Below are positions 1 through 7,172 of a stretch of 23,389 bases of DNA, in pieces. The position numbers and the translations under genes are program-made. This DNA is from Tethybacter castelli (lineage in GTDB: Bacteria > Pseudomonadota > Gammaproteobacteria > Tethybacterales > Tethybacteraceae), in NCBI GenBank assembly GCA_036679665.1, contig JAZHEJ010000067.1, forward strand, positions 1-23,389, in the 5' to 3' direction. The notes below the pieces were generated by a model. That model ran no database searches and had not been told where the DNA came from. It saw only the letters and a program-made list of their open reading frames with translations. How positions within the stretch are numbered: position 1 is the first letter of the stretch; each line of letters opens with the position of its first letter.

Positions 1-77
1 TCCATTTTTTTCGCGTCCTTTAAAGACTTTACCTTGATCCCGACCGCTTCAGTGGCGGCAACAGCGACCGCTTCCGC
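1..77. repeat. Terminal 77-nt exact copy of 231-307 (probable assembly artefact)
   Basis: Bases 1-77 are identical to 231-307. Base 78 (c) differs from 308 (t) and the match ends, apart from a short GGCGCT shared just beyond (80-85 and 310-315). In the overlapping minus-strand gene, the internal copy is in frame with good coding sequence, whereas the terminal copy is read in another frame and ends the protein with an unnatural basic tail. The other end of the window has a copy of exactly the same length. I infer a k-mer-length contig-end artefact or chimera rather than a natural repeat. Confidence 0.85.
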
Positions 78-1234
78 CCGGCGCTAAACGCGTCTTGAAT
101 CGAACTCGCGGCGGCTTCCAGCGCCTCTTCGTTGGATTGCGCCTTAGGCAACGTGTTGATAAATTTCGCGCATTTTGTCGCGGCGTCACAAGCATCCTTG
201 GCTAATGTGTTGGCCTTCACGAACGCTTTTTCCATTTTTTTCGCGTCCTTTAAAGACTTTACCTTGATCCCGACCGCTTCAGTGGCGGCAACAGCGACCG
301 CTTCCGCTTGGCGCTGCACATCGTCAGCCATCAAGCGCACCTCGCAACCCGCGTCGCGCTCGACCAAATAATCGTTGCAAGCGCTTACCGCCGTGCGCGC
401 CTCGGTGGCCTTGGATTCCAAATCGGTATCCTCGGATCCTTCCAGATGTTCAAGAATAACGCTGACTGCGTTGTTCAATTTTTCCAGCGCGTTGGTCAAA
501 CTCAACGGCGCAGAAGCGATCCGCAAATATGCGAGGATCATGGCGGACGCGTTGCCTAGCGAAGTTGAAGAACTCCGCAAAGAATCCAGATATTCTTCGG
601 ACTTGACCGCAACCGCTTCTTCTATCTCCATGTTCATCTTGGCCATCGCATAGCCTTGGGCGATGTCCGCGCCCGCTTCAGCTTGCGCTTCGGCTTCTTC
701 AAGGCCTTGCTCAACCAGCGCAAGAGCAAACGAACGCTGCTCAATGGTCCGAGCGCAGGCGACCAGTTCAGCATATTTGGGCAAGATCTGGATTTCGCGC
801 GTAAGTTCGATTGCGTGTTCCGCCACTCCACCGTACTCAAGCAACTCAAGCATCACGTATTCGCTCGCTTTGGCATGGTCGCCGTCTTCAGCGCGCGCTC
901 GGCCGCAAGCGGCAAAGTGGCCAAAAGATTTTTTCGCCGAGGCGCCCGCTTTCGGCGACGACACAGCCGGGTCGCTAGGCAGGGTGAACAAAGGCGGCAC
1001 CTGCTTGCCCAACGCCTTGCGACAATCCACGCCGATGCCCGGATCCAAACTATAGGCTTCCAGATATACGGTCGCGAAAGTTTTGCGATTGGTTACCGAC
1101 GCCCAGCTGGATTCTTGATCGTTTTTCGCGAACGCTTCACCAATTTGTTTGGCTTCAGCATCTGTTATACGCAGGTTTGATGCCACCCAGCCGGATGTTA
1201 AAAACCCTGGAAAATTAATCATTTCAGAAGGCAT
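29..1234 (-). CDS. Unrecognised Ala-rich helical protein, 3' end unreliable
   Basis: I do not recognise this protein. The open frame gives 401 residues: a more mixed N-terminal part (about 1-100), then a long stretch rich in Ala, Glu, Lys and Ser with few Pro or Gly, which predicts mostly alpha helices and perhaps coiled coil. There is no signal peptide, membrane segment or known catalytic motif. The last 16 or so codons (bases 29-77) come from the terminal 77-nt duplicate read out of frame, so the true C-terminus lies outside this window; trust only the part from base 78 upward. It starts 17 nt after the mnmA stop on the same strand, so the two are probably cotranscribed. No Shine-Dalgarno sequence precedes the ATG, and the ATG four codons later (1222) is an alternative start. 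Function unknown. Confidence 0.6.
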   Translation of the reverse strand: MPSEMINFPGFLTSGWVASNLRITDAEAKQIGEAFAKNDQESSWASVTNRKTFATVYLEAYSLDPGIGVDCRKALGKQVPPLFTLPSDPAVSSPKAGASAKKSFGHFAACGRARAEDGDHAKASEYVMLELLEYGGVAEHAIELTREIQILPKYAELVACARTIEQRSFALALVEQGLEEAEAQAEAGADIAQGYAMAKMNMEIEEAVAVKSEEYLDSLRSSSTSLGNASAMILAYLRIASAPLSLTNALEKLNNAVSVILEHLEGSEDTDLESKATEARTAVSACNDYLVERDAGCEVRLMADDVQRQAEAVAVAATEAVGIKVKSLKDAKKMEKAFVKANTLAKDACDAATKCAKFINTLPKAQSNEEALEAAASSIQDAFSAGRKRSLLPPLKRSGSR

Positions 1235-1251
1235 TTATCAAGCTTGCGATT

Positions 1252-2352
1252 TTACTTTACTTGGCTGCGCGTCGCGCTGATCGTCCCGCCGCCCAAACAA
1301 TAAATTCCGTCGTATACCACCGCGGCCTGACCTGTCGCCACTGCCCACTGCGGGCCGGCAAAATCGATAGTTACCCGACTATCATCGGCAGTCGCGGTTA
1401 CCGTGCACGGCGCCGGAGGCATCCGGTAGCGATGGCAGCAGGTATATACCCAGTTGCGACAAGGCCCCGCTTGATCAAACCAATGACAATCAACCAAAGT
1501 TATGCTGTTTGTTGTCAAAAGTGGATGATCGCGCCCGCGCACGACGGTAACCGTGTTGGCTTTGATGTCTTTCGCGGCGACAAACCAAGGTTCGCCCGGG
1601 CCGCCCTGTCCCAGGCCGCGGCGCTGACCGATCGTAAATAGATGAGCGCCTTTGTGCTCACCCAACCGCACCCCGGTATCCGACACAAAATACCCTGAGC
1701 GCTCCGGCACATAGGCTGAGATAAATTCGCGAAACGGCCGCTTGCCGACAAAGCAAATCCCCATGCTCTCAGGCCGGTCGGCGTTGGGAAACCCCGCTTG
1801 TTTAGCCAGCTTGCGCACCTCTGCCTTGCGTTGCCCACCCAGCGGAAACAGCAGTTTGTTTAGCCGTTGCGAAGGCACTCGATAAAGAAAATAAGTTTGA
1901 TCTTTGCTTTCGTCTTCAGCTTTGATCAGCGCCGTGTTGCGCGGCGCGATTCTGGCATAGTGGCCGGTGGCCAAATACTCGCCTTTGAGATTATTCAACG
2001 CGTAATCGGCAAACGCGCCGAACTTGATCATCTCGTTACACCATACGTCCGGATTAGGCGTGCGTCCCGCGTTCAGCTCGCTCAGAAAGCTTGCGAACAC
2101 GCGATCGCGATACTGGTCGATGAAATCGACTTCTTCTAATTCAATGCCGATTAAATCGGCGGCGACGGCGGCGTCAATCGCGTCTTGCCCGGCCGTGCAA
2201 ACTCCGTCATCGTCCCAGCAGCGCATGAACGCTCCGGTCACATCGCAGCCCGCCTGCTTTAGTTGCCAAGCCGCCAGCGACGAATCCACTCCGCCTGACA
2301 TGCCGACCACCACTTTGGTTCCCGCCGGCAAATCGGATCCGGCAAACTTCAT
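1252..2352 (-). CDS. mnmA: tRNA-specific 2-thiouridylase MnmA
   Basis: MnmA adenylates U34 of the tRNAs for Lys, Glu and Gln and inserts sulphur taken from the Tus relay to make 2-thiouridine, in the cytoplasm. The PP-loop SGGVDSS lies at residues 19-25 of the form chosen here. The two catalytic cysteines are present: C105 in PNPDVWCNEMIKF and C200 in ESMGICFVG. The C-terminal beta-barrel region follows (GEHKGAHLFTIGQRRGL, then EPWFVAAKDI). I chose the ATG at 2352 (366 residues) because it is preceded by GGAAAAG, and because the length and cysteine positions then fit E. coli MnmA (C102, C199). A TTG at 2385 would add 11 residues. It is divergent from the fau-dnaA unit, with about 75 bp between start codons. 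Confidence 0.95.
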   Translation of the reverse strand: MKFAGSDLPAGTKVVVGMSGGVDSSLAAWQLKQAGCDVTGAFMRCWDDDGVCTAGQDAIDAAVAADLIGIELEEVDFIDQYRDRVFASFLSELNAGRTPNPDVWCNEMIKFGAFADYALNNLKGEYLATGHYARIAPRNTALIKAEDESKDQTYFLYRVPSQRLNKLLFPLGGQRKAEVRKLAKQAGFPNADRPESMGICFVGKRPFREFISAYVPERSGYFVSDTGVRLGEHKGAHLFTIGQRRGLGQGGPGEPWFVAAKDIKANTVTVVRGRDHPLLTTNSITLVDCHWFDQAGPCRNWVYTCCHRYRMPPAPCTVTATADDSRVTIDFAGPQWAVATGQAAVVYDGIYCLGGGTISATRSQVK

Positions 2353-2426
2353 TGACGCTTTTCCATCGTCAGCATTAATTATCAACGCAGCGCGTCATAC
2401 ATTTAAGATTGGATAAGATTTGCTTG

Positions 2427-3008
2427 ATGGCCATTATTGTTTCCAAGCGTCAGTTGCGGCGCGACAAGCGCGCGGCGCGGCGGTCGATGAGCGTCGCGCA
2501 GCGAGCCGCGGCCTCGCGCGCTATTTGCGCCAGGCTCGCAAAAATACTCGCTTCACACCATGGTGATCGCATCGCGGCTTACTGGCCAAGGTGGGATGAA
2601 GCGGACATAGGCAAATTTGTTTTAGATTCAGCAAATATTCGTCGGTCAGTTTACCTGCCTCGCTTTGTCAATCAAGGTGTGCCTTTAATCCTACACAAAA
2701 TGCCGTTATCGGTTTGGGAAATGACCACAGGATATGGTGGTATCCTGGAACCAAGCCTTATAACACCTAGCATTTCGGTCGCGAATATCACCGCAGCCAT
2801 AGTACCTTCTATATCTGTCGATCGCAACGGAAACCGGGTCGGATCCGGACGCGGACTATATGATATAACTTTTTGCACTATGCCTGATATCGTCTTAATT
2901 TCACCAATCTTTTCTTGTCAACTTGCCCCGCCGATCGCCCCCGAACCCCACGATATCCCCCTCAATTTCATTGTCACCGAACACGAAACCATCGAGGTTC
3001 AAGCATGA
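2427..3008 (+). CDS. fau: 5-formyltetrahydrofolate cyclo-ligase
   Basis: This enzyme (YgfA/Fau, MTHFS family) converts 5-formyltetrahydrofolate to 5,10-methenyltetrahydrofolate with ATP. The 193-residue protein shows the family order: a basic N-terminus (RQLRRDKRAARR), YWPRWDEADI near 52, YLPRF near 76, GYGGILEPS near 102, and the nucleotide/folate signature DRNGNRVGSGRGLYD at 132-146, followed by a conserved tail with CQLAPPIAPEPHDIPLN. The signature is slightly degenerate: the family usually has RLGxGxGYYDR. I prefer the ATG at 2427; a TTG at 2409 is in frame. Its stop overlaps the dnaA start as ATGA (3005-3008), so dnaA is probably translationally coupled to it. In many bacteria this gene sits near zapA/ssrS, so linkage to dnaA is notable. 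Confidence 0.88.
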   Translation: MAIIVSKRQLRRDKRAARRSMSVAQRAAASRAICARLAKILASHHGDRIAAYWPRWDEADIGKFVLDSANIRRSVYLPRFVNQGVPLILHKMPLSVWEMTTGYGGILEPSLITPSISVANITAAIVPSISVDRNGNRVGSGRGLYDITFCTMPDIVLISPIFSCQLAPPIAPEPHDIPLNFIVTEHETIEVQA

Positions 3009-4384
3009 CCGCGACGGTCGGCGACAACCTCGCATCGCAAAGTCTCACTCCTAAGATTTTTAGCGCCGAGCGCGTTTGGCTGGCGATCCGTCAGTTGCTT
3101 GAGCTCGAACTTCCCGCCGAACAATTTACGGCCTATGTCGCCAAAACCAATGTGATTCCGTCGAGCAAGCCCGGCAGCGAACTCAAGTTGCTAGTGCCGA
3201 CTGAAGCCGCCGCGGTTTGGATGCGCGAAAATCTGCTCGACCGTATCAAGCACTTGGCGCAGAACATTCATACCGGTCAAATCACCATCTGCGCGCGCAG
3301 CGAACCGCCGCTGCTTGAGCCTGCCGCGCTCGCGGTTGCCAACAGCGCGACCAACACCGCTAGCGGACTTGCTCCGCAGTTCGTGTTTGATACTTTCGTG
3401 CCGGGCCCCAGCAATGAAATCGCGCTTACCGCGGCCCTCAAACTCGCAACCGAACCTCAAGCGGCTTTGACCACCAGCCCGCTATACATCCACGGCTCGG
3501 TCGGGCTGGGCAAAACCCATCTTGCCCACGCCATCGGCAACCGCTTTTTGGCCAACCGGCCGCAAGCGCGCTTGCGCGTGCTGTCCGGCGAACAATTTAT
3601 GCGCGAGGTTCAGGACAATTTCATGAACAACCGGATCCAGAAATTTCGCGCGCGGTTTCGCAACCTCGATTTGCTGATCATTGACGATATCCAGATGATC
3701 GGACGCGATTCGGAACAAACTCACAAACAGTTTCTCGGCCTGTTCAATTTCATGACTGAACGCAATCTGCCCATCGTGTTGACTTCGGACTGTCCTGTCA
3801 AACGCTTGGCTCAGCGCATGCCAGGGCGTCTTATTTCACGAATCGCGATGGGTGTTGATGTTATCGTCGCCACGCCGGATTTGGACACCCGCATCGCCAT
3901 CGTTCGTTCCCAAGCGCGCATTTTAGGCCTGGCGTTACCGGTCGCGACCGCGCAGCTGATCGCCACTCAGTTGCGCAACAACTGTCGTGAACTAATCGGT
4001 GCCTTAAAACGCCTCGCGCTGCGTGCCGAGCATCTTCATTGCCCGCTGAGTGTCGAGTTGGCCCGCGAAATTCTTGCCGAAATCAGTTCGGCCGCGGTGA
4101 TCGTCAGCATCAACGACATTATCGAACAAACCGCCCGCCACTTCAATCTGAGGCTGGCTGATTTGCAGTCCAAGCGGCGCACCCGCTCACTGGTTACCCC
4201 GCGGCACGTGGCCATGTTTTTGTGTCGCGAGCTTACCCAGTTTTCGCTCCCTGCCATCGGGGACGCTTTTCGTTGCCATCATTCGAGCATTCTGCACGCC
4301 TGGCGCAAAATTTCCAGCGCGTTGCATACCGATCCGGAATTGGCCAACGAAGTTATAAGAATCCGCCAAGAGTTGGCCAGTTAA
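3005..4384 (+). CDS. dnaA: Chromosomal replication initiator DnaA
   Basis: DnaA binds oriC as an ATP complex, melts the AT-rich region and loads the DnaB helicase. The protein has 459 residues (E. coli 467). Domain I/II spans about 1-125. The AAA+ core carries Walker A GSVGLGKTH (164-172), Walker B LLIIDDIQM (223-231), a sensor 1 region near IVLTSD (257-262), the box VII arginine in LISRIAMG (276-283) and sensor 2 CRELIGALKRL (328-338). Domain IV (about 370-459) keeps KRRTRS (390-395) and SLPAIGDAF but has RCHHSSILHAWRKI where the family has GRDHTTVLHACRKI, with one residue fewer before it; the usual Asp (E. coli D433) is missing and both Thr are Ser. Start: the ATG at 3005 overlaps the fau stop and has GAGG at 2996-2999. 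A longer frame upstream is only the fau region read in another frame. Confidence 0.96.
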   Translation: MTATVGDNLASQSLTPKIFSAERVWLAIRQLLELELPAEQFTAYVAKTNVIPSSKPGSELKLLVPTEAAAVWMRENLLDRIKHLAQNIHTGQITICARSEPPLLEPAALAVANSATNTASGLAPQFVFDTFVPGPSNEIALTAALKLATEPQAALTTSPLYIHGSVGLGKTHLAHAIGNRFLANRPQARLRVLSGEQFMREVQDNFMNNRIQKFRARFRNLDLLIIDDIQMIGRDSEQTHKQFLGLFNFMTERNLPIVLTSDCPVKRLAQRMPGRLISRIAMGVDVIVATPDLDTRIAIVRSQARILGLALPVATAQLIATQLRNNCRELIGALKRLALRAEHLHCPLSVELAREILAEISSAAVIVSINDIIEQTARHFNLRLADLQSKRRTRSLVTPRHVAMFLCRELTQFSLPAIGDAFRCHHSSILHAWRKISSALHTDPELANEVIRIRQELAS

Positions 4385-4690
4385 TAAACGCGAACGCCAA
4401 GCGTTTGGGTAATGCCGGCTTTATAAGCTGTGCATTTGTATGTCGATAATCGGTTAGCTTGGTGTGCACTATTTGGCGACCGAAAGTTGTGCACCGCCAA
4501 TCCGCAAATTTGGCACAAGGCTGCGGACAACCTCAACCTGTCTTTAAGCCTTTATTTTGTTGCTGCTTATGCTCTTTTCCACCAAGACACAAGTTATAGT
4601 AACCCTTATAATCTTTGGTACTCAATTAAATAAAACTATAATCTGTGATACTTTTTATATGGTCCAGACACTTAGTCTAACCAAAGTCCT
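4385..4690. other. Candidate oriC between dnaA and dnaN
   Basis: This 306-nt gap has no convincing gene. Its left half holds three spaced TGTGCA motifs, at 4429-4435 (TGTGCAT), 4463-4469 (TGTGCAC) and 4488-4494 (TGTGCAC), all in the same direction. They resemble the reverse complement of a DnaA box (TGTGGATAA) only in part. The right half, roughly 4590-4660, is strongly AT-rich with two copies of a 16-nt element 30 nt apart. A cluster of initiator-like sites next to an AT-rich stretch, between dnaA and dnaN, is the usual plan of an origin. No perfect TTATCCACA box is present. The assignment is inference from position and composition. Confidence 0.5.
4607..4652 (+). promoter_or_regulatory. 30-nt-spaced AT-rich repeats, candidate dnaN promoters and unwinding element
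   Basis: TATAATCTTTGGTACT (4607-4622) recurs as TATAATCTGTGATACT (4637-4652), 14 of 16 identical and exactly 30 nt apart. Each begins with a perfect TATAAT. The second has TTGGTA (4615-4620) 16 nt upstream as a fair -35. The first has AAGACA (4584-4589) 17 nt upstream. They could be tandem dnaN promoters, iterons of the origin unwinding element, or both. Confidence 0.45.
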
Positions 4691-5863
4691 ATGTTCGTAG
4701 CTGATCGTTCCATACTGTTGGCAGCGCTAGATAAAGCAGCTAGCGTGGTGGACAACGCGCCGATCAACCCGATTTATGAATGCGTGTTGCTGGTGCTTGA
4801 CGCGGGCCAACTGAGCATCACCGGTTCAGACGGTCAGGTTCAAGTTACGGCGCGTTGCGCGATTACCGAGCAAAAAGCCATCGGCGACAAAAAAGCCAAA
4901 GCCAAAAAATCAACCCCGAAAAGTTTGGCAGTCAACGCCAAAAAGTTCAGCAAGATCTTGCGCAACACCAGCGTCGATGAAATCGCGGTTGAATTAGACG
5001 GTAACAGTTTGAGTATAACTAGCGGCTCCGGGCATTTTCTGCTGGCGTTTCAGCCGGGCGCGGATTTTCCGCAGATGGAAGTTGGGGCCGACAACCTTAC
5101 CGCGGAGCTCGATCAAGCGACTTTGTTGCGTGCGATCAAGCGGGTGCAAGCTGCGATATCAAACAAGGTGCATCGGCAGTTTCTCGCCGGAGCTTATTTT
5201 GATTTCACCAAAAAAGGTCTGCAATTAGTTGCCACTGACGGCCATCGCTTAGCCACCGACCTGCTCAAGATCAAAACCAAGTCCAAAGAGCAAAGCGGGT
5301 TTATTGTGCCGCGCAAGGCGATATACGAGCTAGGCAGAATCCTCGGCGATACGGATAACCAAAGTTTGCGCCTAGGCGCGATCAAAGACGGTGAAGTGTT
5401 TCGCTCGGCAAGTTTTGAAACCGCGGACGTGTGTCTGATCGCGCAACTGATCGTCGCCACCTATCCGGATTATCGGCGGGTTATCCCGGATCTGGAAAAA
5501 AACAAGCAACAACTGATCTTCGACCGGTTGAATTTGCTGACGGCCGTGCGCCAAGCGTGCACGGTGCATGATCGCGTCGGCGAAGCGGTGAAAATGATCA
5601 CCAACGGCAGCAATCAAGTAACCTTGAAAGCTGAAAGCTTACGCCAGAAAGATCAGGCCCAAGTGCGCATAGGGTTGGAAAATGAAAACGACGTTGAATT
5701 GCAAACGAGCATCAACAGCACTTATTTGCAAGACATGCTCAACGCCTTCGAAGGTTTCCCCAAAATTAACTTTGCGTTTAGCGACGGCGAAGGCAGCATA
5801 TTGTGCCTGCCCGCCGACACCAAAGATTCACAGCTGCAATATGTCGTAATGCCGGTGCGCTAG
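4691..5863 (+). CDS. dnaN: DNA polymerase III sliding clamp, beta subunit
   Basis: DnaN is the ring-shaped dimeric clamp that tethers polymerase III and other partners to DNA. The 390 residues span three clamp domains. Family marks are FQPGADFPQM near 122, ATDGHRLATD in the second domain, FDRLNLLTAVRQA near 276, and the C-terminal YVVMPVR typical of bacterial clamps, which contributes to the partner-binding groove. It is about 24 residues longer than E. coli DnaN (366). Part of the excess is a Lys-rich insertion at about 62-78 (KAIGDKKAKAKKSTPKS) in domain I. The N-terminal strand is diverged. No clear Shine-Dalgarno sequence precedes the ATG. It lies downstream of dnaA across the candidate oriC and 124 nt upstream of gyrB; recF is absent. 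Confidence 0.95.
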   Translation: MFVADRSILLAALDKAASVVDNAPINPIYECVLLVLDAGQLSITGSDGQVQVTARCAITEQKAIGDKKAKAKKSTPKSLAVNAKKFSKILRNTSVDEIAVELDGNSLSITSGSGHFLLAFQPGADFPQMEVGADNLTAELDQATLLRAIKRVQAAISNKVHRQFLAGAYFDFTKKGLQLVATDGHRLATDLLKIKTKSKEQSGFIVPRKAIYELGRILGDTDNQSLRLGAIKDGEVFRSASFETADVCLIAQLIVATYPDYRRVIPDLEKNKQQLIFDRLNLLTAVRQACTVHDRVGEAVKMITNGSNQVTLKAESLRQKDQAQVRIGLENENDVELQTSINSTYLQDMLNAFEGFPKINFAFSDGEGSILCLPADTKDSQLQYVVMPVR

Positions 5864-5898
5864 GACGCCCGGGCGATGGTCTATGCCCTCCGGGCAGT

Positions 5899-5904
5899 TA
5901 TAAT
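5899..5904 (+). promoter_or_regulatory. Possible -10 element for gyrB
   Basis: A perfect TATAAT lies in the dnaN-gyrB gap, 84 nt before the gyrB ATG. The -35 position is poor (near GATGGT), so this may be a weak promoter or chance. The gap also has GCCCGG...CCGGGC (5868-5895), a hairpin without a U-run. Confidence 0.25.
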
Positions 5905-5966
5905 TAACGGATTCTTAATCTGATTGCGTAATATCCGTTGGCGAGGCAAATAAATTCAACCATTAG

Positions 5967-5981
5967 CCAGGGAGAACCTGG
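5967..5981 (+). promoter_or_regulatory. Hairpin holding the gyrB ribosome binding site
   Basis: CCAGGGAGAACCTGG can fold as a 5-bp stem (CCAGG/CCTGG) with the loop GAGAA. The best Shine-Dalgarno match, AGGGAG, is partly in the stem. The gyrB ATG follows 6 nt after the hairpin. If it forms, it could limit translation of gyrB; this is inference. Confidence 0.35.
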
Positions 5982-5987
5982 TAACTG

Positions 5988-7172
5988 ATGCCCGCAAAAT
6001 CATCCTACGATGCTGACCAGATCGCGGTCTTGCGCGGTCTTGAACCGGTGCGCAAGCGCCCGGGCATGTATATCGGCGATACCGCTGACGGCACCGGCTT
6101 GCATCATATGGTGCAAGAAGTCGTTGACAACTCGGTCGACGAAGCTTTAGAGGGACATTGCGATCGGGTGGATGTGACATTACACGCCAACGGAAGCTGT
6201 ACGGTGAGCGATAACGGCCGCGGCATTCCGGTCAAAGTCCATAAAGAAGAGCAACGCCCGACGGCTGAAGTGGTAATGACCGTGTTGCACGCGGGCGGGA
6301 AGTTCGACAGCGATTCTTATAAAGTGTCAGGCGGTCTGCACGGGGTTGGGGTATCGTGCGTGAACGCATTGTCGTCCAGTCTAGCTCTTACGATCTGGCG
6401 CGACGGCTACGAACACACGATGAGCTTTTCGCGCGGCGATCTGGTTACCGAACTTCGCAAAGGCCCCAAAACCGATCAGACCGGAACCCGGATAACTTTT
6501 CTGCCGGACGACGAAATATTCGAAGACACCGAATTTCATTTTTCGGTCCTGACCAAACGGTTGCAGGAACTGGCTTTTTTAAATCGCAATTTGCGCATTG
6601 CGCTGATTGACGAGCGTACCGATCCGCCGCGCAGCGAAGTGTTTCATTACGCCGGCGGGTTGCGTGAATATATTGAAATGCGCGCTGACGCGCACAAGGA
6701 ATTTCGGGCGATCCACGAAGAAATGTTCTACTTTAGTAGGCCGAGCAAGGGAATCGGAGTGGAGGTTGCGATGCAGTGGGCGCACAACTATACCGAAAAC
6801 ATTCGCTGCTATACCAACAACGTGCCCCAAGCCGATGGGGGTTCCCATTTGACCGGCATGCGCGCCGCTTTGACCAGAGTGATCAAAAATTACCTCGTCG
6901 CCGAGTTTTCCAAGAACACCAAAAACCGCAAGGTTTTAGAGAATGTAAGTGGCGACGACATTCGTGAAGGGCTGTTTTGTCTGCTGTCGGTGAAGGTTCC
7001 GGATCCGAAGTTTTCATCGCAGACCAAGGACAAGCTGGTGTCATCGGAGACTCGGCCGGCGGTTCAGCCAAACAGGGGCGTGACCGGGCGTTTCAGGCAA
7101 TTTTGCCGTTGCGGGGAAAAATTCTCAATGTTGAAAAAGCCCGGCTTGACAAAATTGTCCAGTCCAAGGTGA
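5988..7172 (+). CDS. gyrB: DNA gyrase subunit B, N-terminal part (frame broken)
   Basis: GyrB supplies the ATPase and part of the DNA cleavage site of gyrase, which introduces negative supercoils. This frame encodes the GHKL ATPase (PVRKRPGMYIG, VDNSVDEALEG, DNGRGIPV, GGLHGVGVSCVNALS) and the transducer domain (YTNNVPQADGGSHLTGMR) as far as KFSSQTKDKLVSSE at codon 354 (base 7049). Residues after that (7050-7172) are out of frame and meaningless. In a normal GyrB about 80 residues follow KDKLVSSE before EGDSAGG. Here the sequence passes straight to GDSAGG in another frame through a shared GGAG (7046-7049). So this is either a truly broken gene or an assembly/amplification deletion. Since gyrase is essential, an artefact or a second copy elsewhere is likely. 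The identity itself is certain. Confidence 0.9.
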   Translation: MPAKSSYDADQIAVLRGLEPVRKRPGMYIGDTADGTGLHHMVQEVVDNSVDEALEGHCDRVDVTLHANGSCTVSDNGRGIPVKVHKEEQRPTAEVVMTVLHAGGKFDSDSYKVSGGLHGVGVSCVNALSSSLALTIWRDGYEHTMSFSRGDLVTELRKGPKTDQTGTRITFLPDDEIFEDTEFHFSVLTKRLQELAFLNRNLRIALIDERTDPPRSEVFHYAGGLREYIEMRADAHKEFRAIHEEMFYFSRPSKGIGVEVAMQWAHNYTENIRCYTNNVPQADGGSHLTGMRAALTRVIKNYLVAEFSKNTKNRKVLENVSGDDIREGLFCLLSVKVPDPKFSSQTKDKLVSSETRPAVQPNRGVTGRFRQFCRCGEKFSMLKKPGLTKLSSPR

